A stretch of DNA of 64,000 bases from Cladochytrium replicatum (GCA_025526935.1 JAHLKD010000037.1:351392-415391); one strand, 5' to 3'; positions 50,311-62,682 are shown, numbered from the stretch's first letter. The notes: generated by a model not told the origin, from the sequence alone. Translations and numbers: made by a program.

Positions 50311-53300
50311 TCAAGATAGTATATTAAGTGAAGACTGACTGACTAGCCCCAACGAGCCCCTGTGTTTAAGGTATAATTTACTTCCAAGAGGTTTAGTTAA
50401 GATGTCCGCGATCATATCAGAAGTATCCATATGGTGTAACTCCTGATGTTTCTGTTCAACTTGGAGATTCACAAATCTCTCGCGAACGTCCATGTGTTTA
50501 GTCCGTTTGTTGTTGAACAGATTGTTTGCGATAGACTCGGTGGATTGATTGTCTTGCCATAAACAGAGCGGATTGAACGACGTAATTCCGATACCCGTCA
50601 TAAGATTTTTCATCCACTTCATCTCACGCGATAGTTCGTTCAGCGCATACAGTTCGGCTTCTGACGACGAGGCTGCAATAGTCTGTTGTCGAATCGACTG
50701 CCACCTGATTGCCGCATTAGCGAACATTACCACGTAACCGGTTCGTGAGTATCTATCTGCATCGCCCGCCCAGTCTGCATCGGCATAACCTTGTGGGTTG
50801 TTAGCCGAATCAAACATGTAGAGACCGTCGGGTCTTAGCATCGGAGACGTGATACCAGTCCGTGTATAGTGTAAACCGTAATCCCAAGTACCGAGTAAAT
50901 ATCGTTGTAATCGATAGAGAGCCTTTGATTCTGACTGTCGAGGATCAATCTGATGTTGTGCCAAAATATTGACTGCGAAATATCCGGTCGTGTCTTAGTC
51001 GCCACGTACGATATCTTCATTAACATTGATCGAAATTGTGTTGCCTCGGCATCGGACAGTGTTGGTGTGGTCTCATCAAAGATATATGATTTTGACATCG
51101 GTGTTTTGGTCGGTTTGATGTTGGTACCCCATAAATTTGATTCTTCGAGAATCTTCTTTACGTACAATGCATTGCTAAGGAAATATCCTTCCGTTGTCTG
51201 CAATAACTCCATTTTCAGAATCCATTTCGCCTTCGAAGTACTACCTACTGTGAACGAAGTTTCCAAATCGGTCTGAAACCGATGATATGTGTTTGGATCT
51301 GTGGAAAAATGTAGTATATCATTGACATGAACGGTAGTGTGTTCGCGGGTATTATTTGTTGGATTGTATCGCCAGAAATGACAGATGTCTGCAATATTCC
51401 GCACGAAACCAACACTGTGATATTGTTTCCAAAGAGTTTTGTACCATTCTCGAGCTGCCTGGTGTAGACCGTACAGACTTTTGATAAGTCTGCAGATGAT
51501 GGGTCGATTCCGGAAATCTACTCGTCCGAAACCATGAGGGAGTTCGACGTAGTTCTCTTCTTCCAGTATCGCATTGAGATATGCACCCTTGATATCAAAC
51601 TGGAATATGATCATGCCGACTAATGCTGCTAATGCAATCAGAAAACGGATCGTGGACGTTTTCGTAACTGGAGAATAGGTTCCATCGAAATCCAATCCTT
51701 CAATCTGTGAAAATCCTCGTACGACCCATCGTGCTTTGAATCGAGTAACATTGCCATGTTCGTCAAGCTTATATGTGAAAACCCATTTGCCCGATAATAA
51801 ATTCCGTCCATCAGGTAAAAATGTTTCGGCCCAAGTATTGTTGCCGACTAGTTGTGTGACTTCCTCCTTCATCGCCGCTAACCAGAATGGAGCCTCATTG
51901 GATCGTGATAAAGCCTCACGAAGAGTCTTTGGTGCAGTCCGTAAATTTCCATTCGCAATTGGTTGTGTTGGATATGAGGAATCGGCCTTCAGGGTCCAAT
52001 CGATATTAGGAACGGACCGGGTAAACAAGGAATTTTGTTTCCTTTTGGCGTTCGACAAATTTGCACTTGCTTGACGTTTTCGTTTTCTTGCTGCATACGC
52101 TTCGTCGACATCTTCTCCAATGAATTGAAGATCACTTTCGAGTTGTGCATCATATTCCTCTACAGGAGATACAGAAGACAAATTCAGAGATTCTTCAGTA
52201 ATGGATTGTGGAGTCGATAAATCAGCATTTGGATCATAATCAGCATCGTCTGGGTCATCATCGTCTAGTCCATGTAAATGTTCAACAACATGCATGTCAC
52301 CGGCTTCTTCTAAGCGGTAATATATGGGGTCGTCGTTTATATCCTCATCGATTTCTTCGTCTGCAACGGTAGAAATCGGGAAATTGTCTGAGACAAACTC
52401 AACAGTCGTCTCTTGCACCCCCTGATCCCCGGTTGGTATTTGATCAACATCGAAATATGTCCCGGCCTTCAGTGGATATTGTACCGTAAGATCGTCGAGT
52501 AACTGTCGGGTAGGATTATAACCAACAAAAACTCCCTCGTGGAACGTAACATGGAAGTATTCGCCTATTGTGTTTGTCCGAAAATTGAGTGCTATGACGA
52601 TCTTCAGGTCTTCACCCTTGTATCCGAGAAACAGACCTAGTTCAGACTTGTCTCGGATTCTGCGCGCCAACCTTTGTTCGTGTGAGATCCACAAACTAAC
52701 GAGTGTTCCAAAGGCGTGGATAGTTGCCAAATCTATCCGCTTGTCAAGGTAAGCACAGTACGGAATCGCATTCACAGCTGAATGGAAAGTAGCGTTCTTG
52801 ACGACCGCAGCGTATAGGATGGAGAGTTGCACGAATTGAAGTGTTCGTGGTAGTCCAGCTTGTAGCAGCATCGCGTCCGACATATACTTGATCGATTGTA
52901 TATTCCGCTCTGATAGACCATCGAGTTCCTTTACTGACGGAGGAGCTGGGTGGACGTGGATGCGAGGAATCTTGGTATTGCACCATTGGATCAACCGTTT
53001 AGTAATCAATTCTCCTGAATCGGAACGTAGTTCAGCAACGTGTAATGGGTGATTGCGATTTTCCACATCAGCGATATGTCGAATCATACTATCCACCGCA
53101 TCACTCTTTCGATTCAGGAAGTAGATTGTGATGAAACGAGGTTGTTCGTCGACAATGATCTGCCAATATCTCTTCTTCTGTCCGTCGTAGATTAAACGTA
53201 CGACATCGGAAAACAGACGGAAAAGTTTCCTCGGAGCTCGACTTATTGTAGAATAAATCGGCTTCTGCTTCAGCTTCGTGCGACTACAGACCAAACAATT

Positions 53301-55508
53301 CTGCATAATTGATTTGTTGACAAGATTGAATGCATCCGGTTCAACCTTGGGCATTTTGATGTTGAGCTTCTCTGCCGTTCGAAAGATTGTCCGTAAGTGG
53401 ATGTGACCAAACTGCTGGTGTAACTTTGCAAGTTCGTGTACTGTCACTGGCGATAAGTTGGTGCTCACTCCAACTGTATCTTGAGATGCTCGTTGACATT
53501 CATCATCGTTCGTTTGACGAATGTTGTTGTCTGACATTACATCGAGACCCATCGCGTGAGAAGATCGTACACCGGACGTAAAGTCCATCGACTGATCGAG
53601 ACCTTCTGCGGATACCGCTACTGCTTTAGCTCGTTGAGCAATCACATGCCGCGGTTGGTGAGTTCCGACGGTACTAACATCAGCATAGAGATAGTACAAA
53701 TCTCTTTCCCGTCGCCCAATAATAACGTGTTCATCCGTATCACCATGCGTGAGGATAACCTTGTCTTTGGTGAAACTCACAATGTCCCCGGAGTCTCCAA
53801 TGATACTACACACTGATGCAAGTGTGTCTTCGAGATCAGGAACATAAAGTGCGTTGTGTATTATCTTAATTCGCCCATTGGGTAAAACTACAGATACATC
53901 TCCAAAACCACAAACTGGAATTGTATGACTATCCGCTAGTTCCACCACGTCCTCGTCATTCGTATACGTCAGCGAACTAAAGGCATGACGATTAGGTGTC
54001 ATCCAAACAGTTGCGCCTGTATCAAGCAAACCCACACGATCCTTTGCTTGAACATGTACACGGACAACCTTCTGTGCCGAGTGTGCGTTCACTATCGAAA
54101 ACATATTTCCGATGTATGTGTCAGCATCTTTATCAACAGAAGTAGGTTGGGTAAGGTCAAAGATTACCTTCTTGGTCAACACCGGTTTGGCGGTAGATTC
54201 GTCCTCCGACGAATCATCACCTGCATCGCCACGGCTGGCAATGAATGCACGAAAATCCGTGTCTAAACAAAGACTCTTTGCAGTGAGATAGCGTTTACAC
54301 GCCGACTGCTTGTGTCCTCGTTTGCCACAGAAATTGCATGTGAGATCTGTCTTCTTTGCAGAAGAAGATGTGGACGACCTGGAGTCCTGCGACTGCCTGG
54401 TCCGAGTGGAACTGCTACTCCCACCGCTACTGCCTGAGCCACCCGAGGCACCCTGCTTACGGCATTGAGCATTGGTGTGAGATGAGTTCGGATGCAAGGT
54501 ACAAATATCCTCCGACTTCGCAACCTTGGCTTTCGCTTTCGCCTTCGCTTTCTTCGCCTTTGCCTTCATGGCCTTCTTTGTCCCATTCGGCCCACCGGCA
54601 TCCATGGTGACGTTGAGTTGGACCAATTGGTTGAGGTCGGTCAAGATATTTGACACTGTTTCGAAGTAATGCGTTGGCTTTTGGTGGAATGGTCGCGGAG
54701 CATTCGGATTTGCAGCATCAATTGGATCTTGTATTAACGCCGGTTCCCATTCGGCATACGCAGAAGTGATCATTTTTCCGAGAAAAGGTACGAGGGTCCG
54801 TAGTTCAATTGTCTGCATCGTGATTTTTGCGACTAACCGGTTTAGTAGATCCTTGATTACGAGTTCGTCCGGTAAAGAGTTCAGTTTGAGTTCGAATAAC
54901 TCAGTGAGGTCGGTCACAAACTGCTGAACGCTTTCTGCCGACTGACCGTTCGTACATTTCAGATCTACCAGCCGTTGCTCCCACATAGACGATTCGATCG
55001 GAGCTTGACCGCCAGCACTGAAAATTCGGCGAAGTCCATCGACTTTGCCTTTTGCTGACGCATAAGCTCTGACTCGATTCATGTCGCGTTTTGGGAAACA
55101 TTCGCATAGAATTCCAACTGCGACGTTATTGTCCGCTTGTTGTGCACGGTAATCTTGCATCTCAGCACGATATTGCGTACGTAAGTGACTGTTGTGTGTG
55201 ACGATCGCCAAATGTTCACGTAGTTCTGCTTCCCATTGTGCTCGTGCTTCGTTAGCAGCTCCGCCAGCAGCTCCGGCGATGACTATCGGACGCTGTGGGC
55301 GATTTCCTTCCGCCTCGTAATTCGGACTATCAGGAAGAGCCATTGGTTCTTGGAGAAGCATAGTGCCAGCGCCGCCACGTAAGTTTGCGTAAGTCTGCAC
55401 TTGTTCCATGTACAGATCGAAATCCTGCAGCGTTTTACCGGTGAATGGCTTCGGCCGCGAAGATGTGGCGTCATTCGATCCTGAACCCATCTTGTCGTTG
55501 TTGTCCAA
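50311..55508 (-). pseudogene. Gag-pol polyprotein of Copia element 1, disrupted
   Basis: Same gene as 57481-62682, about 99 percent alike. A 4-bp deletion after position 50976 (GACTGC|GAAAT versus GACTGCGTATGAAAT) shifts the frame between reverse transcriptase and RNase H, so the last 217 codons are out of frame. The reverse transcriptase site HVDD is changed to HVND (codon at 51321-51323, GAT to AAT) and the conserved DFDETYSP reads DFDGTYSP. The gag, zinc knuckle, protease and integrase parts remain open. Confidence 0.93.
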
Positions 55509-55541
55509 AGAAATGTGTTAAGCAACGATTCGTAACTATTG

Positions 55542-56140
55542 TGTTGAACAAAGCTGTGGTCTGGATCCTCAGGTTGTGTGTGTTGCTAATTCACGGGTTA
55601 ATGTTTCTAAGAGATGAATAAAGAAGATTGCGAGTCACAAGTACTAGCGCAAGAGAATGCTCCTTGTGTGTATCGCCACAGGCTCCTTAAATAAGTGTAC
55701 TGTCGTTTTGGCTTTTCCTTCCGGAAGATCTGGATCGAAGCAATAAGGTTTGACTCTTCTTCTCACAGGCGTAGCAAAGCATAATCATGCTAAGCTGTGC
55801 GTGAGATCTAGCTCTCCTCAACAGGATTGTTCTCACACATGATTCCCACGAACGCGTTAATCATATGTAAACCTTTGCTGTGATCTGATCCGGGCTTCAC
55901 TTCTACAAGTGGATGATAGAAAAGTAATGACAGTTTACTATACCTATGGCCGCAATAAATATAACCCATGAAGAAATAACTGGAGGTATCCAAACTCGTA
56001 ATAGATCATCATCTATATGCTTTAGTTCAATAGTTAGAAATGTTGCTCAGTGAAGAGTGACATTTCTGTATATCGGGCGTTTGTGTTTTTGTACTATCAA
56101 TGACTGGATTGGCCAAGTCCATCAATCGAAATACTTAACA
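55542..56140 (-). repeat. Copia element 1, 5' LTR
   Basis: 599 bp. Differs from the 3' LTR by GCG/GCA at two places and a TG insertion. The internal sequence beyond it (CAATAGTTACGAATCG on the minus strand) should hold the primer-binding site; I could not match it to a tRNA. Confidence 0.95.
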
Positions 56141-56754
56141 AAATAGTTGCATCATTTTTGGATAAAATAGGCAAGCTTGTGTCATGTTTGTAGTGAGAAG
56201 AAATAGGTGTTTTGGCTGGTTTAAGATTGGATTCCCATAATTTCAATCTCTGCAATATTTCCTTTGCATATTGAGCATTGGTTATGAAATAACCGTGAGT
56301 AGTTTTGATCAATTGCATTTTCAGAATCCATTTGGCTGTAGAGTGACTTCCAACCTTGAATGAGGAATTCAAGCCATCCATGAAGTCTTGGTAGCCATTT
56401 GGGTCTGGAGAGAAATGAAGAATATCATCTACATGAACAGTAGTGTGTTCACGTATTTTCACAGTGGAACTGTGAGTAGATGGTTTCATTTGCCAGAAAT
56501 GACAAGCAACTGAAAGATCACGGATGTATCCCATTGTTGATGCATCCACATATATGGAACTAGCTACTCCAGTCTTCATCCACTACCGACACTGAGGGGA
56601 AATAGCCTTACCAGAGACGTCTGGGACAAGTTCATGCGTAATCATGCATTACATGGAAGAACTGGCATTTCTAACTATTGGTCATGAAGACATCCTCCTT
56701 TACTCATTGGAATCTAGTAGAGTTCTGAGAGTGATCACGCGTTTGAGAAAAAAT
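56141..56754 (-). mobile_element. Family-2 Copia reverse-transcriptase fragment between the two elements
   Basis: Minus strand 56579-56141 encodes GYIRDLSVACHFWQMKP, REHTTVHVDDILHFSPDPNG, KWILKMQLIKTTHGYF and PAKTPISSHYK, the RT palm and downstream part of the older family. It stops at SKNDATIL where the LTR of element 1 begins. 56560-56754 is the 200-bp segment shared, inverted, with 45905-46105. Confidence 0.88.
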
Positions 56755-57353
56755 TGTTGAACAAAGCTGTGGTCTGGATCCTCAGGTTGTGTGTGTTGCT
56801 AATTCACGGGTTAATGTTTCTAAGAGATGAATAAAGAAGATTGCGAGTCACAAGTACTAGCGCAAGAGAATGCTCCTTGTGTGTATCGCCACAGGCTCCT
56901 TAAATAAGTGTACTGTCGTTTTGGCTTTTCCTTCCGGAAGATCTGGATTGAAGCGATAAGGTTTGACTCTTCTTCTCACAGGCGTAGCAAAGCATAATCA
57001 TGCTAAGCTGTGCGTGAGATCTAGCTCTCCTCAACAGGATTGTTCTCACACATGATTCCCATGAACGCGTTAATCATATGTAAACCTTTGCTGTGATCTG
57101 ATCCGGGCTTCACTTCTACAAGTGGATGATAGAAAAGTAATGACAGTTTACTATACCTATGGCTGCAATAAATATAACCCATGAAGAAATAACCGGAGGT
57201 ATCCAAACTCGTAATAGATCATCATCTATATGCTTTAGTTCAATAGTTAGAAATGTTGCTCAGTGAAGAGTGACATTTCTGTATATCGGGCGTTTGTGTT
57301 TTTGTACTATCAATGACTGGATTGGCCAAGTCCATCAATCGAAATACTTAACA
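56755..57353 (-). repeat. Copia element 2, 3' LTR
   Basis: 599 bp with TGTT...AACA ends. Shares GGCTGC and AACCGG with the LTR at 62716-63314, where element 1 has GGCCGC and AACTGG, so LTR pairing is clear. Confidence 0.95.
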
Positions 57354-57366
57354 CACCCCCTCAGTC
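57354..57366 (-). other. Polypurine tract of Copia element 2
   Basis: Read on the minus strand, ACTGAGGGGGTG sits directly before the 3' LTR, the usual plus-strand primer position. The same tract lies at 50184-50196 in element 1. Confidence 0.8.
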
Positions 57367-57480
57367 ATTAGATAGGTACAACCGAGAGTATCACTCAACC
57401 GATCATAACTTTCTGTAAATGCTGAAGTTGATATTCTATTGAAATAAAGGTGAGTTGTATGGACATCGCCAGCCGGTCGT

Positions 57481-60400
57481 TCAAGATAGTATATTAAGTG
57501 AAGACTGACTGACTAGCCCCAACGAGCCCCTGTGTTTAAGGTATAATTTACTTCCAAGAGGTTTAGTTAAGATGTCCGCGATCATATCAGAAGTATCCAT
57601 ATGGTGTAACTCCTGATGTTTCTGTTCAACTTGGAGATTCACAAATCTCTCGCGAACGTCCATGTGTTTGGTCCGTTTGTTGTTGAACAGATTGTTTGCG
57701 ATAGACTCGGTGGATTGATTGTCCTGCCATAAACGGAGCGGATTGAACGACGTAATTCCAATACCCGTCATAAGATTTTTCATCCACTTCATCTCACGCG
57801 ATAGTTCGTTCAGCGCATACAGTTCGGCTTCCGACGACGAGGCTGCAATAGTCTGTTGTCGAATCGACTGCCAACTGATTGCCGCATTAGCGAACATTAC
57901 CACGTAACCGGTTCGTGAGTATCTATCTGCATCGCCCGCCCAGTCTGCATCGGCATAACCTTGTGGGTTGTTAGCCGAATCAAACATGTAGAGACCGTCG
58001 GGTCTTAGCATCGGAGACGTGATACCAGTCCGTGTATAGTGTAAACCGTAATCCCAAGTACCGAGTAAATATCGTTGTAATCGATAGAGAGCCTTTGATT
58101 CTGACTGTCGAGGATCAATCTGATGTTGTGCCAAAATATTGACTGCGTATGAAATATCCGGTCGTGTCTTAGTCGCCACGTACGATATCTTCATTAACAT
58201 TGATCGAAATTGTGTTGCCTCGGCATCGGACAGTGTTGGTGTGGTCTCATCAAAGATATATGATTTTGACATCGGTGTTTTGGTCGGTTTGATGTTGGTA
58301 CCCCATAAATTCGCTTCTTCGAGAATCTTCTTTACGTACAATGCATTGCTAAGGAAATATCCTTCCGTTGTCTGCAATAACTCCATTTTCAGAATCCATT
58401 TCGCCTTCGAAGTACTGCCTACTGTGAACGAAGTTTCCAAATCGGTCTGAAACCGATGATATGCGTTTGGATCTGTGGAAAAATGTAGTATATCATCGAC
58501 ATGAACGGTAGTGTGTTCGCGGGTATTATTTGTTGGATTGTATCGCCAGAAATGACAGATGTCTGCAATATTCCGCACGAAACCAACACTGAGATATTGT
58601 TTCCAAAGAGTTTTGTACCATTCTCGAGCTGCCTGGTGTAGACCGTACAGACTTTTGATAAGTCTGCAGACGATGGGTCGATTCTGGAAATCTACTCGTC
58701 CGAAACCATGAGGGAGTTCGACGTAGTTCTCTTCTTCCAGTATCGCATTGAGATATGCACCCTTGATATCAAACTGGAATATGATCATGCCGACTAATGC
58801 TGCTAATGCAATCAGAAAACGGATCGTGGACGTTTTCGTAACTGGAGAATAGGTTTCATCGAAATCCAATCCTTCAATCTGTGAAAATCCTCGTACGACC
58901 CAACGTGCTTTGAATCGAGTAATATTGCCATGTTCGTCAAGCTTATATGTGAAAACCCATTTGCCCGATAATAAATTCCGTCCATCAGGTAAAAACGTTT
59001 CGGCCCAAGTATTGTTGCCGACTAGTTGTGTAACTTCCTCCTTCATCGCCGCTAACCAGAATGGAGCCTCATCGGATCGTGATAAAGCCTCACGAAGAGT
59101 CTTTGGTGCAGTCCGTATATTTCCATTCGCAATTGGTTGTGTTGGATATGAGGAATCGGCCTTCAGGGTCCAATCGATATTAGGAACGGACCGGGTAAAC
59201 AAGGAATTTTGTTTCCTTTTGGCGTTCGACAAATTTGCACTTGCTTGACGTTTTCGTTTTCTTGCTGCATACGCTTCGTCGACATCTTCTCCAATGAATT
59301 GAAGATCACTTTCGAGTTGTGCATCATATTCCTCTACAGGAGATACGGAAGACAAATTCGGAGATTCTTCAGTAATGGATTGTGGAGTCGATAAATCAGC
59401 ATTTGGATCATAATCAGCATCGTCTGGGTCATCATCGTCTAGTCCATGTAAATGTTCAACAACATGCATGTCACCGGCTTCTTCTAAGCGGTAATATATG
59501 GGGTCGTCGTTTATATCCTCATCGATTTCTTCGTCTGCAACGGTAGAAATCGGGAAATTGTCTGAGACAAACTCAACAGTCGTCTCTTGCACCCCCTGAT
59601 CCCCGGTTGGTATTTGATCAACATCGAAATATGTCCCGGCCTTCAGTGGATATTGTACCGTAAGATCGTCGAGTAACTGTCGGGTAGGATTATAACCAAC
59701 AAAAACTCCCTCGTGGAACGTAACATGGAAGTATTCGCCTATTGTGTTTGTCCGAAAATTGAGTGCTATGACGATCTTCAGGTCTTCACCCTTGTATCCG
59801 AGAAACAGACCTAGTTCAGACTTGTCTCGGATTCTGCGCGCCAACCTTTGTTCGTGTGAGATCCACAAACTAACGAGTGTTCCAAAGGCGTGGATAGTTG
59901 CCAAATCTATCCGCTTGTCAAGGTAAGCACAGTACGGAATCGCATTCACAGCTGAATGGAAAGTAGCGTTCTTGACGACCGCAGCGTATAGGATGGAGAG
60001 TTGCACGAATTGAAGTGTTCGTGGTAGTCCAGCTTGTAGCAGCATCGCGTCCGACATATACTTGATCGATTGTATATTCCGCTCTGATAGACCATCGAGT
60101 TCCTTTACTGACGGAGGAGCTGGGTGGACGCGGATGCGAGGAATCTTGGTATTGCACCATTGGATCAACCGTTTAGTAATCAATTCTCCTGAATCGGAAC
60201 GTAGTTCAGCAACGTGTAATGGGTGATTGCGATTTTCCACATCAGCGATATGTCGAATCATACTATCCACCGCATCACTCTTTCGATTCAGGAAGTAGAT
60301 TGTGATGAAACGAGGTTGTTCGTCGACAATGATCTGCCAATATCTCTTCTTCTGTCCGTCGTAGATTAAACGTACGACATCGGAAAACAGACGGAAAAGT

Positions 60401-62682
60401 TTCCTCGGAGCTCGACTTATTGTAGAATAAATCGGCTTCTGCTTCAGCTTCGTGCGACTACAGACCAAACAATTCTGCATAATTGATTTGTTGACAAGAT
60501 TGAATGCATCCGGTTCAACCTTGGGCATTTTGATGTTGAGCTTCTCTGCCGTTCGAAAGATTGTCCGTAAGTGGATGTGACCAAACTGCTGGTGTAACTT
60601 TGCAAGTTCGTGTACTGTCACTGGCGATAAGTTGGTGCTCACTCCAACTGTATCTTGAGATGCTCGTTGACATTCATCATCGTTCGTTTGACGAATGTTG
60701 TTGTCTGACATTACATCGAGACCCATCGCGTGAGAAGATCGTACACCGGACGTAAAGTCCATCGACTGATCGAGACCTTCTGCGGATACCGCTACTGCTT
60801 TAGCTCGTTGAGCAATCACATGCCGCGGTTGGTGAGTTCCGACGGTACTAACATCAGCATAGAGATAGTACAAATCTCTTTCCCGTCGCCCAATAATAAC
60901 GTGTTCATCCGTATCACCATGCGTGAGGATAACCTTGTCTTTGGTGAAACTCACAATGTCCCCGGAGTCTCCAATGATACTACACACTGATGCAAGTGTG
61001 TCTTCGAGATCAGGAACATAAAGTGCGTTGTGTATTATCTTAATTCGCCCATTGGGTAAAACTACAGATACATCTCCAAAACCACAAACTGGAATTGTAT
61101 GACTATCCGCTAGTTCCACCACGTCCTCGTCATTCGTATACGTCAGCGAACTAAAGGCATGACGATTAGGTGTCATCCAAACAGTTGCGCCTGTATCAAG
61201 CAAACCCACACGATCCTTTGCTTGAACATGTACACGGACAACCTTCTGTGCCGAGTGTGCGTTCACTATCGAAAACATATTTCCGATGTATGTGTCAGCA
61301 TCTTTATCAACAGAAGTAGGTTGGGTAAGGTCAAAGATTACCTTCTTGGTCAACACCGGTTTGGCGGTAGATTCGTCCTCCGACGAATCATCACCTGCAT
61401 CGCCACGGCTGGCAATGAATGCACGAAAATCCGTGTCTAAACAAAGACTCTTTGCAGTGAGATAGCGTTTACACGCCGACTGCTTGTGTCCTCGTTTGCC
61501 ACAGAAATTGCATGTGAGATCTGTCTTCTTTGCAGAAGAAGATGTGGACGACCTGGAGTCCTGCGACTGCCTGGTCCGAGTGGAACTGCTACTCCCACCG
61601 CTACTGCCTGAGCCACTCGAGGCACCCTGCTTACGGCATTGAGCATTGGTGTGAGATGAGTTCGGATGCAAGGTACAAATATCCTCCGACTTCGCAACCT
61701 TGGCTTTCGCTTTCGCCTTCGCTTTCTTCGCCTTTGCCTTCATGGCCTTCTTTGTCCCATTCGGCCCACCGGCATCCATGGTGACGTTGAGTTGGACCAA
61801 TTGGTTGAGGTCGGTCAAGATATTTGACACTGTTTCGAAGTAATGCGTTGGCTTTTGGTGGAATGGTCGCGGAGCATTCGGATTTGCAGCATCAATTGGA
61901 TCTTGTATTAACGCCGGTTCCCATTCGGCATACGCAGAAGTGATCATTTTTCCGAGAAAAGGTACGAGGGTCCGTAGTTCAATTGTCTGCATCGTGATTT
62001 TTGCGACTAACCGGTTTAGTAGATCCTTGATTACGAGTTCGTCCGGTAAAGAGTTCAGTTTGAGTTCGAATAACTCAGTGAGGTCGGTCACAAACTGCTG
62101 AACGCTTTCTGCCGACTGACCGTTCGTACATTTCAGATCTACCAGCCGTTGCTCCCACATAGACGATTCGATCGGAGCTTGTCCGCCAGCACTGAAAATT
62201 CGGCGAAGTCCATCGACTTTGCCTTTTGCTGACGCATAAGCTCTGACTCGATTCATGTCGCGTTTTGGGAAACATTCGCATAGAATTCCAACTGCGACGT
62301 TATTGTCCGCTTGTTGTGCACGGTAATCTTGCATCTCAGCACGATATTGCGTACGTAAGTGACTGTTGTGTGTGACGATCGCCAAATGTTCACGTAGTTC
62401 TGCTTCCCATTGTGCTCGTGCTTCGTTAGCAGCTCCGCCAGCAGCTCCGGCGATGACTATCGGACGCTGTGGGCGATTTCCTTCCGCCTCGTAATTCGGA
62501 TTATCAGGAAGAGCCATTGGTTCTTGGAGAAGCATAGTGCCAGCGCCGCCACGTAAGTTTGCGTAAGTCTGCACTTGTTCCATGTACAGATCGAAATCCT
62601 GCAGCGTTTTACCGGTGAATGGCTTCGGCCGCGAAGATGTGGCGTCATTCGATCCTGAACCCATCTTGTCGTTGTTGTCCAA
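57481..62682 (-). CDS. Copia gag-pol polyprotein, 1733 residues, uninterrupted
   Basis: One frame encodes all retrotransposon functions. Gag: residues 1 to about 450, with a Lys/Ala repeat at about 312-330, CTLHPNSSHTNAQC, and the zinc knuckle CNFCGKRGHKQSAC at about 391-404. Protease: LLDTGATVWMTP at about 497. Integrase: about 700-890, with HQQFGHIHLRTIF and CLVC as zinc-binding part, LRSDSGEL and PSVKELDGLSERN as later catalytic region. Reverse transcriptase: FKARWVVRGFSQ, DIKGAYLNA and the active site HVDD at about 1395 (YVDD in many relatives). RNase H: YADADWAGDADRYSRTGY at about 1580 and DMIADILTKPLGS at the end. Order protease-integrase-RT marks Ty1/Copia. Gag and pol are fused without a frameshift, so the Gag:Pol ratio must be set in another way. 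Confidence 0.95.
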   Translation of the reverse strand: MDNNDKMGSGSNDATSSRPKPFTGKTLQDFDLYMEQVQTYANLRGGAGTMLLQEPMALPDNPNYEAEGNRPQRPIVIAGAAGGAANEARAQWEAELREHLAIVTHNSHLRTQYRAEMQDYRAQQADNNVAVGILCECFPKRDMNRVRAYASAKGKVDGLRRIFSAGGQAPIESSMWEQRLVDLKCTNGQSAESVQQFVTDLTELFELKLNSLPDELVIKDLLNRLVAKITMQTIELRTLVPFLGKMITSAYAEWEPALIQDPIDAANPNAPRPFHQKPTHYFETVSNILTDLNQLVQLNVTMDAGGPNGTKKAMKAKAKKAKAKAKAKVAKSEDICTLHPNSSHTNAQCRKQGASSGSGSSGGSSSSTRTRQSQDSRSSTSSSAKKTDLTCNFCGKRGHKQSACKRYLTAKSLCLDTDFRAFIASRGDAGDDSSEDESTAKPVLTKKVIFDLTQPTSVDKDADTYIGNMFSIVNAHSAQKVVRVHVQAKDRVGLLDTGATVWMTPNRHAFSSLTYTNDEDVVELADSHTIPVCGFGDVSVVLPNGRIKIIHNALYVPDLEDTLASVCSIIGDSGDIVSFTKDKVILTHGDTDEHVIIGRRERDLYYLYADVSTVGTHQPRHVIAQRAKAVAVSAEGLDQSMDFTSGVRSSHAMGLDVMSDNNIRQTNDDECQRASQDTVGVSTNLSPVTVHELAKLHQQFGHIHLRTIFRTAEKLNIKMPKVEPDAFNLVNKSIMQNCLVCSRTKLKQKPIYSTISRAPRKLFRLFSDVVRLIYDGQKKRYWQIIVDEQPRFITIYFLNRKSDAVDSMIRHIADVENRNHPLHVAELRSDSGELITKRLIQWCNTKIPRIRVHPAPPSVKELDGLSERNIQSIKYMSDAMLLQAGLPRTLQFVQLSILYAAVVKNATFHSAVNAIPYCAYLDKRIDLATIHAFGTLVSLWISHEQRLARRIRDKSELGLFLGYKGEDLKIVIALNFRTNTIGEYFHVTFHEGVFVGYNPTRQLLDDLTVQYPLKAGTYFDVDQIPTGDQGVQETTVEFVSDNFPISTVADEEIDEDINDDPIYYRLEEAGDMHVVEHLHGLDDDDPDDADYDPNADLSTPQSITEESPNLSSVSPVEEYDAQLESDLQFIGEDVDEAYAARKRKRQASANLSNAKRKQNSLFTRSVPNIDWTLKADSSYPTQPIANGNIRTAPKTLREALSRSDEAPFWLAAMKEEVTQLVGNNTWAETFLPDGRNLLSGKWVFTYKLDEHGNITRFKARWVVRGFSQIEGLDFDETYSPVTKTSTIRFLIALAALVGMIIFQFDIKGAYLNAILEEENYVELPHGFGRVDFQNRPIVCRLIKSLYGLHQAAREWYKTLWKQYLSVGFVRNIADICHFWRYNPTNNTREHTTVHVDDILHFSTDPNAYHRFQTDLETSFTVGSTSKAKWILKMELLQTTEGYFLSNALYVKKILEEANLWGTNIKPTKTPMSKSYIFDETTPTLSDAEATQFRSMLMKISYVATKTRPDISYAVNILAQHQIDPRQSESKALYRLQRYLLGTWDYGLHYTRTGITSPMLRPDGLYMFDSANNPQGYADADWAGDADRYSRTGYVVMFANAAISWQSIRQQTIAASSSEAELYALNELSREMKWMKNLMTGIGITSFNPLRLWQDNQSTESIANNLFNNKRTKHMDVRERFVNLQVEQKHQELHHMDTSDMIADILTKPLGSKLYLKHRGSLGLVSQSSLNILS

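Larger units (their letters stand above)
49587..56140 (-). mobile_element. Copia element 1 (family 1), inactive
   Basis: LTR retrotransposon read on the minus strand: 5' LTR 55542-56140, gag-pol 50311-55508, purine tract GAGGGGGTG just inside the 3' LTR, 3' LTR 49587-50183. The LTRs differ by two substitutions and a 2-bp indel, so insertion is recent. Flanks (ACAAC left, AAATA right) do not form a 5-bp duplication. Left flank is the hAT satellite; right flank is family-2 reverse transcriptase. Confidence 0.93.

Noticed and set aside
53387-53581. Several 60-110 codon plus-strand frames repeated in both Copia elements
   Set aside because: They recur only because the elements are near-identical; all lie antisense to gag-pol.
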